Assembly: GCA_965224275.1 (NCBI GenBank)
Contig: CBDCYR010000011.1
Location: forward strand, 1 to 64,000
From: CAUZWH01 sp965224275
Lineage (GTDB): Bacteria; Pseudomonadota; Alphaproteobacteria; SHVV01
Reading direction: 5' to 3'
DNA: 64,000 nt
Shown: positions 17,552 to 26,420 of the stretch, piece by piece
How the letters are laid out: every line of letters begins with the position of its first letter
How positions within the stretch are numbered: position 1 is the stretch's first letter
Made by a program: the position numbers and the translations under genes
The notes under the pieces: model-generated
What the model was told of the DNA's origin: nothing
Database searches by the model: none
What the model saw: the letters and a program-made list of their open reading frames with translations, nothing else

Positions 17552-17882
17552 CTAATGGATCTGATCCCGGGTGTCACGCTCGCCAAACTTGAACAAAGCA
17601 GCCCACAACGAGAACCCGCTTTCCCAGTGCGCTAATGGGTCCATCGTGTGAACGTGCGCAACTCGAGGCGGGTCGAGGAAAAATGAGCTCACCGATAGAC
17701 CCATCTTCCCCAGGACGAACGCGCCAAACCATCTTGTAGTCGCACTCGACGCACCTGGACATCTCAACCCAGCTTCCGTGGACTGTCGCTCCAATCATTT
17801 GAGACCATTCAAGGTCGCGGGGTTCGCTACACTTCGGACAATGAAATTGCGAAGCCCGCCACTTCGGTGCTTCGCAAATCAT
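17552..17882 (-). pseudogene. Zinc-ribbon-like hypothetical gene, likely frameshifted
   Basis: From the ATG at 17882 the protein has two CxxC pairs 28 residues apart, HCPKCSEP and SRCVECDYKM, a zinc-ribbon arrangement. After GSIGELIF the frame changes character: the current frame continues with an arginine/cysteine-rich tail, while the next frame reads FLDPPRVAHVHTMDPLAHW and ends at 17552. A run of five T on the coding strand (17680-17684) lies at the join; four would link both parts into one ~109-residue protein. This suggests a one-base insertion. If the frameshift is wrong, the gene is 17574-17882 (102 residues). Function unknown; a stand-alone nucleic-acid-binding or metal site is possible. 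Confidence 0.5.
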
Positions 17883-18036
17883 CTGCGGCTCGGTCGCTCA
17901 ATTCAATGCAGCATTTGCCGCGTGTCATCGGATGAAACCCAGCAAAGCTGCAACCAGAAACCAGACGAATGTCCAGTATTGTACACCCGTCGGTTTGAGT
18001 TGGCTTCGGCGCTCGACTATACCGTTGGCACAAGGT

Positions 18037-18663
18037 CTATTTCGAGACGGGATCGAGGTCCCGGTACTTCACCCACTCCGCAACGAGACTTGCCAACCTT
18101 TTGTTTTGCATAGCGTTCATGACAGCGCCGCGATGGACCTCGACCGTCTTTACGCTGATACCGAGTCGCGTAGCGATCTCCTTATTGGTCGTGCCAACTA
18201 CCAACAGATCAAAAACCGCGCGCTGACGTCTGGTTAGGGAAGCGTAGCGCTCGAAAAAAGCCGTTCTATCGGCGTGCTCATCATGCCGACCTACGTCCAG
18301 TTCAACATGCTTTTGAATAGCGTCGATGAGGACCTGACTGGTAAATGGTTTGATGAGAACATCAACCGCACCGAGCTTCATCGCCTGAACAGCAACCGAG
18401 ACATCGGCATGACCGCTCATAATGATAACGGGGGTTTTGCTCCCCATTTCGCGAAGCTCGTTTTGTACTGCGAGACCGCTCTTTTCGGGGAGGCGTATGT
18501 CGAGAACAATACATCCCGGCACCTCGGGGTCATGAGCCGAAAGAAATAGATTGCCGGTGCCGTAGGTCTCGACATCAATCCCGATCGAAGAAATAATTTC
18601 CTCAAGTGAACTAGACAGCACTTCGTCATCTTCGACGAGGTAGACTTTAGGCACTTCGGTCAT
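18037..18663 (-). CDS. Two-component response regulator, FixJ/LuxR type
   Basis: A 208-residue regulator. Residues 5-120 form a receiver domain with the acidic pocket in YLVEDDEVL, the phospho-acceptor aspartate in CIVLDIRLPEKSGL, the conserved threonine/serine in PVIIMSGHADV and the lysine in VLIKPF. Residues 140-205 form a LuxR-type helix-turn-helix (LTRRQRAVFDLLVVGTTNKE, then ATRLGISVKTVEVHRGAVM). Phosphorylation should allow dimerisation and DNA binding. It lies 196 bp after the kinase gene on the same strand and is its natural partner; with the kinase broken, its signal input is likely lost. Confidence 0.93.
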   Translation of the reverse strand: MTEVPKVYLVEDDEVLSSSLEEIISSIGIDVETYGTGNLFLSAHDPEVPGCIVLDIRLPEKSGLAVQNELREMGSKTPVIIMSGHADVSVAVQAMKLGAVDVLIKPFTSQVLIDAIQKHVELDVGRHDEHADRTAFFERYASLTRRQRAVFDLLVVGTTNKEIATRLGISVKTVEVHRGAVMNAMQNKRLASLVAEWVKYRDLDPVSK

Positions 18664-18981
18664 GGTTTGATTTTTCGTTGGGTCGGTAGGTTTATGTACA
18701 TAGAGCGAAAGTAATTTGATATCTGTCGAGTTGCGAAGCTCCCCCGAACGCTATTTCAGGAACGAAATCGCCGAACGCCTTTCGATGTAGCAGTGAGAAC
18801 GCAATTGCCGATCTCGCTCGCGGTTACGATCACCAAAGAGGTGAACATAAACATCATAGTTAGGCCGCGACGATTTCATCGGAACTCGGCAGATAGAGGC
18901 GCATCGTCGTTCCTTGCCCGACTTCGCTGACGACTTCCACGACCGCGCCGAAGCGCTCGACAACCCCATAAACCGCGCTTA

Positions 18982-19913
18982 GAGTCCGACTCGAAACTCT
19001 ATGTTTGATAACAGTACCTTGCGAGCCGCCTTGTGAGGAGTCGGATGTTGGCGACAAGAATCCATGCCTGTGCGGAGGCGATTGATTTCTCCCAATCCTT
19101 GGCCAGTCGACGGCATCGGTTGAGCCAGGCGAAGGTCCTCTCGACGACCCATCGTCTGGGCAGGAGCTCGAAGCCCTGGGCGGTGTCTGAGCGCTTGATG
19201 ATCTCGAGCTTCCAGCGGCCGATGTCCTCAAGGGCGCCCTCGAGTTTCGGTCCCGCGTAGGCGGCGTCGGCGAAGAGGTGACGCAGCCGGGGGAAGCGAT
19301 GACGGATCGATTTGAGGACCTCGGGCGCGCCGTCGCGGTCCTGGATATCGGCTGCGTGCACGATCAGGCCGACCAGCAGGCCGAGTGTATCGGTGACGAT
19401 GTGACGCTTGCGGCCCTTGATCTTCTTGCCCGCGTCATAGCCCCGAACACCACCGCTTTCCGTGGTTTTCACGCTCTGGCTGTCGATCACCCCGGCGCTC
19501 GGGCCGGCCTCGCGTCCTTCCAGCTCCCGGGCCGCCATGACCAGGTGATGGTTGATGCTCTCCAGCAGGCCGTTGGAGCGCCAGTCGTAGAAATAGCGCT
19601 GGACCGTGGAAGGCGGAGGGAAGTCGTTCGGCAACATCGCCCACTGGCAGCCCGTCGAGGCCATGTACATGACCGCATCCATGACATGGCGCAGGTCCGT
19701 CGTCCTCGGCCGGCCGATCTTCTTGCGCGGCGGCATGAGCGGCGCGATCAACGCCCACTCTCGATCCGTCAGGTCGCTTGCGTAGCGCCCGCCACGGCGC
19801 TCATAATTCGGGCGAGTGATTTCGGTCCACATGTTGTGCCTCCTCGTTTGCTTTGACACAACCGAGTAAGCCACAACCGACTGAAATCACTCAACTAGTT
19901 TCGGGTTGGCCTC
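18982..19913 (-). mobile_element. IS5-family insertion sequence
   Basis: A 932-bp element flanked by a 3-bp duplication, TTA at 18979-18981 and 19914-19916, a T-N-A target as in the IS1031/IS427 type subgroups. Ends are imperfect inverted repeats starting GAGTCCGACTCGAAACT and GAGGCCAACCCGAAACT. It carries one intact transposase gene. A 45-bp stretch of it recurs in the molybdopterin subunit gene at 24995-25039. Confidence 0.93.
18999..19832 (-). CDS. IS5-family DDE transposase
   Basis: A 277-residue transposase. The N-terminal DUF4096-like domain reads DLTDREWALIAPLMPP and GCQWAMLPNDFPPPSTV. The catalytic core has the first aspartate in GVIDSQSVKTTESGG, the conserved GKKIKGRKRHIVTDT, the second aspartate in HLFADAAYAGPKL and the glutamate in RRWVVERTFAWLNRCRRL, the family Y/R-E signature. 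The start is the ATG at 19832, preceded by a clear ribosome site (GAGGAGG); the open frame upstream to 19874 has none. No defect is visible, so the element may be active. Confidence 0.95.
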   Translation of the reverse strand: MWTEITRPNYERRGGRYASDLTDREWALIAPLMPPRKKIGRPRTTDLRHVMDAVMYMASTGCQWAMLPNDFPPPSTVQRYFYDWRSNGLLESINHHLVMAARELEGREAGPSAGVIDSQSVKTTESGGVRGYDAGKKIKGRKRHIVTDTLGLLVGLIVHAADIQDRDGAPEVLKSIRHRFPRLRHLFADAAYAGPKLEGALEDIGRWKLEIIKRSDTAQGFELLPRRWVVERTFAWLNRCRRLAKDWEKSIASAQAWILVANIRLLTRRLARYCYQT

Positions 19914-21418
19914 TTAGACCCAAACCAGTGCCTTGGCCAACTTCTTTAGTCGTGAAGAAAGGTTCGAACGCGCGTTGCGCCACATCCGGCGACATACCGC
20001 AGCCGTGATCAATCAATTCTATTATAACGTAGGCCCCCGGATTCAGTTGCATGCCGCCGACGGCCCGTGCAGTCGATACTCGAACGTTCGAAACCACAAT
20101 CTCGATCTCTCCACCGTCCGGCATCGCATCCCGCGCGTTGATGACGATATTGAGTAACGCGTGTTCCAACTGAATCCGATCAACGCGGACAGGCCAGGGA
20201 TCATTTGGACTGTGAATCTTAACGGCGTAGCGCTCGCCGATTATCCCGCCTGACAACTCCTTTACGGATAGAACTATGTCTTTGACATCTACGATCGTTG
20301 ACGTAGATGATTCTTGCCGAGCGAACGAAAGCAATTGTTGGCTTAGCGCTGAGCCTTTGGAGACCGCTGTCCTAGACCGTTCGATATAAGTTGGGGGCGT
20401 CGCCCCGGCCTTTTCCATGAGGTCAAGGTTCACCGAAACAATCATGAGTAAATTGTTGAATTCGTGGGCCACGCCGCCCGTTAGCTGGCCAAGTGACTGC
20501 ATCTTTTGAGCCTGATGTAATTGCTCTTTGCGACCGGCAATACTCCTGACGGTACGCTCTACGCGTACAAGGTGGAGGATGACGAGCCCGGCCACAAGAA
20601 GCAGCGTAGTGGCAACAATGGGTAGAAGCAGGTCACGCAACGTGCTGCCAGGCATCTCCGGACGCCAAGTAAGAACACCGATCGGTTTACCCTCAGGTCC
20701 GAAGACGCTCGCTCGTGGATGGATGCAGGAAGCGTCTCACTTTTCAAAGTCCGAGCGGAGACGTCCTTCAAATCAAGACCTTCTGAAAGAAGGGGAATAA
20801 GTTCGCTATCCATTCGTTGAACGAGGGCAAGGGTTGCTTTTGGATCTGGAGAAACCGGTGAATCAGTTTCCTCCGGTGTAATCAGGCTTACTGCCGCAAG
20901 GTACATTTGATCTTCGACTAGAATGGCGCTGACAGCTGGGATTGGTTCTTCCGCCCCAATTGATTTGCGCGCGTCGGTTATCAGACGAGAAAGTCCCGCC
21001 GCTTGAAAGCCGGATATGTCGAAATCTTGTCGAACCTCCCCCTCGACCACTGTGAAAATAGGATGATCGTGACCACTCACTACGAACGAGGCTGAGATTC
21101 CGAATGTATCCCCACAAGATACGCGCCGAGGTTGTCGTCGGCCCAGGATGGGTCGAACTCGATAACCAGGTTACGAACGGCGCTGTCCCACCAAGTGTAG
21201 TCCAACACTAGGCGTGCCAGGTTGCGCTGCGAATATTCGACTAGCGTGGCTACGTCCTGTTCAGATTTTTCTCTCGCGACACGATCCTGCTCGCGTGTCA
21301 GCAGGATGACAATTACCGCTATGGCGACGCCCGCGAGGATGAATAGGACCGCAATCGGCAGCATTAGCCGCCTACGAAGATCGCCATGATCCAGGCGCAT
21401 TTCTGGGCTCGTCAGCAA

Positions 21419-22240
21419 CTCAAGCGCCTCTCAAATGCGCGGTCGTGAAGGTTCGAATACCAGGAAACGTATGATGTGGCAGTGGATTGATGGCCGTTTC
21501 ACAATATTACCTGCAAGGAGAAAGACGGCGTATAAACCGCGGCCGTATGAATCTCAACCCCCGTCCATCTTTGTAGCTGGATCGTTAACTATATAAGCGT
21601 AACTCACAGGTGTTATGGCCGTCACAGACGCATCGGAGGTAGAACAAAAGTAGTAAGTAACTTGGATTAGAAGACCGCGGGTATTTCCCACGTGAGGACA
21701 TTTCTAATGTCTTGAATGGGTCCAAAATTCCCCGTTCCGGACGCCCTCAGAGAACGGCTAGTTTCGGCCCCTAAACCGACATTTCAACACGGAATGGCAA
21801 GTTTACTCCTAGCTTAGCCCAAAAGGGTGATTCGCATGGTCTTACCCGGTTTTAATGGACAGTTTCGAATGAACCGGTTGACCGCTTTTCGAAGTCAGCC
21901 GAGCTAGGTGCTCGGTGGGGCGAAGCAAATCGCTTTTCAATTCACTGAAGGGATCATAGGGCATGCAGATATCCATGCGGCCGTCCTTTGAAGGTCGTGC
22001 CGAGAGGAACAAAGAATGGGATGGAACTGAAGGGCTTTCGAAAAGGCGATGCGCCCCGGCAAGTACGGATTGCCAAGTGCCTTGAAAACCGCGAATGCGT
22101 AACCACCTCACCAATTAGCAGGGCCACTCCGAAAGGGTGGCTTGGTATATTGGTTTGCGAATGGGACGACAAATGGACTGGTTAGCCGCAAGCTCACATT
22201 GATGCCGCAGGCCCAAATAAGAAAGCAGAGGACCACCACC
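21419..22240. other. Long non-coding or eroded region
   Basis: These 822 bp hold no gene I can support. They include the IS3-end remnant at 21836-21905. At 21970-22190 both strands are open for 65-90 codons, but neither product resembles a family. The part after 22190 should contain the promoter of the iron-sulfur subunit gene. Lower GC than the neighbours in the first half suggests drift. Confidence 0.5.
21836..21905 (-). repeat. Remnant of an IS3-type left end
   Basis: The stretch GGTCTTACCCGGTTTTAATG followed by GACAGTTTCGAA matches, with substitutions, the left end of the IS3 element at 10285-10350 (GGTCTTGCCCCATTTTAGTG, then GACAGTTCAGAA), including the later shared word CTTCGAAGTCA/TTCGAAGTCAG. 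Only about 70 bp remain. It may be an old deletion scar of a related element. Confidence 0.6.
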
Positions 22241-22696
22241 GTGACTGATTTGAAGATCAACGGAGAAACGATCGTCGTTGATGCAGCACCCGGTACGCCA
22301 TTGCTGTAGGTATTGCGCGATGAGCTTGGCCTAACGGGCACGAAGTTTGGTTGCGGCGTCGCTTCTTGCGGGGCTTGCACCGTTCATATCGATGGTGTTC
22401 CCGTCCGGTCCTGCCAGGCCTTCGTTGAAGATGTCGACGGCGAGATCACGACGATTGAAGGTTTGTCCGGTCGCGAAGCCACGGCAGTACAGACCGCCTG
22501 GCGAGAGTTGGATGTCGTGCAATGCGGCTATTGCCAATCAGGCCAGATCATGTCGGCGGTCAATCTATTGGAACGCAACCCCAAGCCAACCGACGCTGAC
22601 ATCGATGCTGTGATGTCGGGCAATGCGTGCCGTTGCGCAACCTATGTTCGTATCCGCGCTGCTATTCATCACGCAGCCAATTCTCTGGGGAGTTGA
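22241..22696 (+). pseudogene. 2Fe-2S subunit of molybdenum hydroxylase (IorA-like), nonsense mutation
   Basis: From the GTG at 22241 the frame gives a 151-residue protein with the plant-type [2Fe-2S] motif FGCGVASCGACTVHIDG and the second cluster motif QCGYCQSGQI with NACRCATY, the pattern of small subunits that pass electrons in isoquinoline, nicotinate or aldehyde oxidoreductases. Codon 23 (22307-22309) is TAG where the family has tryptophan in the conserved PLLWVLRDELGLTGTKFGCG; TGG to TAG is one change. A restart at TTG 22313 would lack the first strand of the ferredoxin domain. It sits two bases before the molybdopterin subunit start, one operon with it. Confidence 0.9.
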
Positions 22697-23202
22697 GCAT
22701 GGCTCTCACATCGTCACGACGAACTTTTCTGAAATCAGCCGCCGCGACGACTGGTACGTTTCTTGTTGTCGGTTTCGCGCCCAACGGCGCGCTTGCATCG
22801 GGCACCGTTAATGCGGAAATCAATCCGTTTGTTCGAATTCTTGAAGATGGCAGAGTACAGGTCGTTCTGAAGCACTTCGAGATGGGCCAAGGCACGTCCA
22901 CCGGTCTGGCCACGCTCATTGCCGAAGAAATGGATGCAGACTGGGCCAAGGTTACAACCGACTTCGCGCCTGCAGACAATGCCCGATATAAAAACCTGTT
23001 CTTCGGGGCGCAAGGTACCGGCGGCTCAACCGCCATCGCCAACAGTTATATGCAATACCGGCATGCGGGCGCTGCGGCGCGTGAACTGCTTATCGCTGCC
23101 GCATCGGATGCATGGGATGTGCCGGCTGATCGCATTACCGTTGAGAACGGGGTTTGGTCGTGTCCCAGGACGTGGTGTAGGAGTTGTTGGAGCCTCTGTT
23201 AG

Positions 23203-23268
23203 CTGTGGGTAGGCGGCTTGCCGTAGCGACCGCCGAGAGTCTGGCGTAGGCAAGCCGGCTATCCACAG
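23203..23268. repeat. Leader hairpin of IS256 copy 2
   Basis: The 66-bp imperfect inverted repeat CTGTGGGTAGGCGGCTTGCC with its arm GGCAAGCCGGCTATCCACAG, lying 37 bp before the transposase start. Same structure as in copy 1, in the opposite direction on the map. Confidence 0.7.
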
Positions 23269-23304
23269 CGGAGGCCATCGCGGTTCCGGTTTAGGGTTGG
23301 GCTA

Positions 23305-24534
23305 GTGCAAACCAACCTGACCCGAAGGAGAACCACGATGACCCAGGACATGATGACCCTGCGCGCGCTTTTGGAGAAGAGCTCCGATGCCGATCTGCTT
23401 CGCGAGATGATCGGCTTCACGGCCGAGCGGCTGATGGCACTGGAGGTCGAGGGCCTGACCGGCGACGCTCACGGCGAGCGCTCGGCGGATCGTATCACCC
23501 ACCGCAACGGCTACCGCGACCGGTCCTGGGAGACGCGGGCCGGCACGGTCGAGCTGAAGATCCCGAAGCTGAGGAAGGGGAGCTACTTCCCGGGCTTCCT
23601 GGAGCCGCGGCGGATGGCCGAGAAGGCGCTGGCTGCGGTGATCCAGGAGGCCTACATCCAGGGCGTGTCGACCCGCTCGGTCGACGACCTGGTGCAGGCC
23701 ATGGGCATGTCGGGCGTCTCCAAGAGCCAGGTCTCCAGGCTGTGCGGCGAGATCGACGATAAGGTCAACGGCTTCCTCGATCGATCGCTGGAGGGCGACT
23801 GGCCCTATCTGTGGCTCGACGCAACCTATGTAAAGGTGCGCGAGGCCGGGCGCATCGTCTCGGTCGCGGTGACCGTGGCTGTGGCCGTCAACGACCAGGG
23901 CCGCCGCGAGGTCCTGGGCATGGCGATCGGCGCGTCTGAGGCCGAGGCCTTCTGGACCGAGTTCCTGCGCTCGCTGGCCCGGCGCGGGCTGCGCGGCGTG
24001 AAGCTGGTGATCTCCGACGACCACAAGGGCCTGAAGGCCGCCGCGACCCGGATCCTCGGCGCCACATGGCAGCGCTGCCGCGTGCACTTCGCCCGCAACC
24101 TGCTGGCCCATGCCGGCCGCCAGGGCCGGCGCGTCGTCTCCGCCTTCGTCGCCACCGCCTTCGCCCAGGAGGACGCCGACAGCGCGAAGGTCCAGTGGCG
24201 CCAGGTCGCCGACCAGCTCAGGCTCAAGGTGCCCAAGCTGGCAGTTCTCATGGACGAAGCCGAGCACGACGTCCTCGCCTACATGAGCTTCCCCAGGGAG
24301 CACCGCCAGAAATTGCACTCCACAAACCCGATCGAACGGCTCCATGCCGAGGTCAAGCGTCGCACCAACGTCGTCGGTATCTTTCCCAACGAAGCCGCCA
24401 TCACACGGCTCGTCGGCGCCATCCTTCTCGAGCAGAACGACGAGTGGGCCGTCTCAAGGAGATACATGACGCTGGAATCCATCGCTCCGCTGAGCGATGA
24501 TGTCCCCATCACGCTGCCCACCGTGGCAGCCTGA
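23305..24534 (+). CDS. IS256-family (mutator) transposase
   Basis: A 409-residue transposase, complete for the family. The N-terminal part has DRITHRNGYRDRSWETRAG and the start of the DNA-binding region (VDDLVQAMGMSGVSKSQVSR). The DDE triad is visible: DATYVKVREAGR (first D), LVISDDHKGLKAA (second D) and NPIERLHAEVKRRTNVVGIF (E). The C/D(2)H signature RCRVHFARNLLAH lies between. The frame begins at 23305 with MQTNLTRRRTTMTQD; the ATG at 23338 (MTQDMMTL) after GAAGGAGAACCACG is the better translation start. Likely active. Confidence 0.96.
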   Translation: MQTNLTRRRTTMTQDMMTLRALLEKSSDADLLREMIGFTAERLMALEVEGLTGDAHGERSADRITHRNGYRDRSWETRAGTVELKIPKLRKGSYFPGFLEPRRMAEKALAAVIQEAYIQGVSTRSVDDLVQAMGMSGVSKSQVSRLCGEIDDKVNGFLDRSLEGDWPYLWLDATYVKVREAGRIVSVAVTVAVAVNDQGRREVLGMAIGASEAEAFWTEFLRSLARRGLRGVKLVISDDHKGLKAAATRILGATWQRCRVHFARNLLAHAGRQGRRVVSAFVATAFAQEDADSAKVQWRQVADQLRLKVPKLAVLMDEAEHDVLAYMSFPREHRQKLHSTNPIERLHAEVKRRTNVVGIFPNEAAITRLVGAILLEQNDEWAVSRRYMTLESIAPLSDDVPITLPTVAA

Positions 24535-24994
24535 ACGTCCCGGCCCTACCCGCCGGGAGCAGCGTAGAGCGCAACGCTCTTACACCACTCCGCGGGACAC
24601 GATCCGGGGTTTTTTGAAATCCGGCGGTAGAAGTGCCCACTTCGGCGAAATGGCAGGCAAGGCGGCCATCAAGCGCACCCCGGCAAACCCAAAACTAAAA
24701 GATCCTTCACAATTTCGGCTCATCGGCCGGGACGGACTGCCGCGTCAGGACAGTTTCGCGAAGACCAACGGAACCGCGCAATTCGCTATGGATGTACGGG
24801 TTCCCGATATGGTCTATGCCGTGGTCCTACGATCCCCGCGTTTTGGCGGTAAATTGGCGTCGTTTGATGCAGTTGGCGCTGCAAACGTGCGAGGATTTAT
24901 AGACGCCAAGGCATTGCCGACCGGGACTGGGGTAGCGGTCTATGCAAAAAATACCTGGGCCGCGATACAAGCGCGCGAAGCGATTTCGGCAACG

Positions 24995-25039
24995 ATCCAT
25001 CGTCTGGGCAGGAGCTCGAAGCCCTGGGCGGTGTCTGAG
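24995..25039 (+). other. 45-bp insert copied from the IS5 transposase gene
   Basis: This stretch matches 19147-19191, inside the IS5 transposase, at 44 of 45 positions (43 in a row identical). Removing it leaves GCA ACG TGG GAT TTC, which reads AISATWDFSNAENRST, the sequence expected of the molybdopterin subunit, so it is an in-frame addition of 15 residues (IHRLGRSSKPWAVS region). It has no transposon ends and no target duplication beyond a short shared ACG. Confidence 0.8.
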
Positions 25040-26420
25040 TGGGATTTCTCTAACGCAGAGAACAGATCGACAGACACCTTGATCGCCTATCACCGTGAAC
25101 TGGTGGCAATCGATCCACAATTCCCGGCCAACAAGGCGGCGGACTTTCCGGCAACCACAGCTCGTCTATCCGATGCCGATACGGTTGTTGAAGCCGAATA
25201 CACCTTTCCGATGCTCGCCCATGCGCCGATGGAGCCGCTTAATTGCGTGATCGATCCCACCGAGAAGGGTGTACGAATCCACGATGGCTGCCAAACACCG
25301 GGGGGGTGTCAAGCCGACGGTCGCTTATGTCTTGGGAATGGATGCCGAAAACGTGGAAATCAAAACCGTCTACGCCGGCGGGTCCTTCGGACGTCGCGCC
25401 AGTCCTGTGTCAGACTACACCGCTGAAGCTGCTTTCGTCTTTGCAGCTCTGGGCGGCAAGTCAGCGGTCAAAGTTGTGTGGACGCGCGAAGACGACATTC
25501 GCGGCGGATTTTATCGGCCAATGACCGTGCACAAGGCCAAGATCGGTATCAAGAACAGAAAAATTATCGCCTGGGATCATCGGGTGGCAGCAAAGCCCAT
25601 TGTGAAGGGAACCCCGCTGGCCGCAGCGATTATGCCTGACCCCAAAGGCCTCGATCCGGTCTCCGTCGAGGGGCTGGCCGAGCCGCACTATGCAATTCCC
25701 GCGTTCTCTCTTGGTCTATCAGACGCCAAGTCTCAGGTGCCGGTACTGTGGTGGCGCTCGGTCGGGCACACCCATACGGCCTACGCGCTGGAAACGCTAA
25801 TTGACATGGTCGCGGGTGCGACCAAGCAGGATCCCTACGACCTGCGTATTGGCCTTCTGGCCGGGGAAGGCAAAGATCAAAAACGCCTTACCGCTGTATT
25901 GAAACTACTAGCGGCTGAAAAGGCTGGTTGGGGTAAGGCTCGCACGGGCACGTTCCAGGGCATGGCCGTCCATAAATCGTTTGGCACCTATGTCGCCGAG
26001 GTTGTCGATATCTCGCTGCATGACGGTGCGGTCAAGGTCGACAAAGTAACCTGTGCCGTCGACTGCGGCGTTGCTGTGAATCCGGATGTGATTCGAGCGC
26101 AGATGGAAGGCGGGATCGGATACGGCCTCGGGGCAATCATGCGCAACAAAATTACCCTGACGAATGGTGAGGTTGACCAGACCAACTTTCCTGACTACGA
26201 GCCGATACGCATCTCAGACATGCCAGCGATCGAGGTCCATATCGTTGACTCAAGCGAACCACCAACCGGTGTTGGCGAGCCAGCGGTGCCGGTCGTCGGG
26301 CCCGCTTTGGCCAACGCAATTTTTGCTGCGAGTGGCAAACGCAAACCCATTACCCAACTTCCAATGACCGAAAACGGCTTTGAATTTGCCTAAAATTCTC
26401 AGTGGGTTGGACAGGCATGA

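Larger units (their letters stand above)
18860..21418 (-). pseudogene. CHASE4-type sensor histidine kinase, disrupted by IS5 and frameshifts
   Basis: Pieces read in order on the minus strand give one kinase: membrane helix LMLPIAVLFILAGVAIAVIV, a CHASE4 periplasmic domain (YTWWDSAVRNL, then TFGISASFVVSGHDH), a second helix (LLLPIVATTLLLVAGLVI), the phospho-acceptor region GGVAHEFNNLLMIV and an ATPase domain. Two frame breaks are visible: a G lost from a G run at 21110-21113, and a GAGC unit lost near 20707-20714 (three units would restore HERASVFGPEG). The ATPase domain is cut in the GTGLGL motif by the IS5 element at 18982-19913; after it the frame resumes with SAVYGVVERFGAVVEVVSEVGQG. The TTA target duplication shows that excision would restore GLGLSAVYG. 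Not functional as sequenced. Confidence 0.9.
23156..24604 (+). mobile_element. IS256-family insertion sequence, copy 2 (intact)
   Basis: A 1449-bp element flanked by the exact 8-bp repeat CGGGGTTT at 23148-23155 and 24605-24612. The ends match those of copy 1 (GGTCGTGTCCC and, inverted, GATCGTGTCCC). It is inserted in the molybdopterin subunit gene in the same direction. Apart from a one-base indel and few substitutions it is identical to the copy at 8748-10195, so both moved recently. Confidence 0.96.
22699..26393 (+). pseudogene. Molybdopterin-binding subunit (IorB-like), multiply disrupted
   Basis: The gene begins at 22699 with a twin-arginine signal (SSRRTFLKSAAATTGTFL), as in periplasmic IorB-type large subunits. 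It is cut after ITVENGV by the IS256 copy 2 (23156-24604) and resumes after it. Domains after the cut include DGLPRQDSFAKTNGTAQFAM and, in the C-terminal part, AGGSFGRRASPVSDYT, PVLWWRSVGHTHTAYA and TGVGEPAVPVVGPALANAIF, the usual molybdenum-site segments with glutamate in VGEPAV. Two more frame breaks lie in homopolymers: six T at 24610-24615 (four or seven needed) and seven G at 25300-25306 (six needed). A 45-bp in-frame insert from the IS5 transposase is at 24995-25039. The enzyme hydroxylates N-heteroaromatics or oxidises aldehydes in relatives; here it cannot be made. Confidence 0.9.

Noticed and set aside
21970..22190. Small gene on either strand
   Set aside because: Both strands are open for 65-90 codons but neither product matches a family or has a good start.
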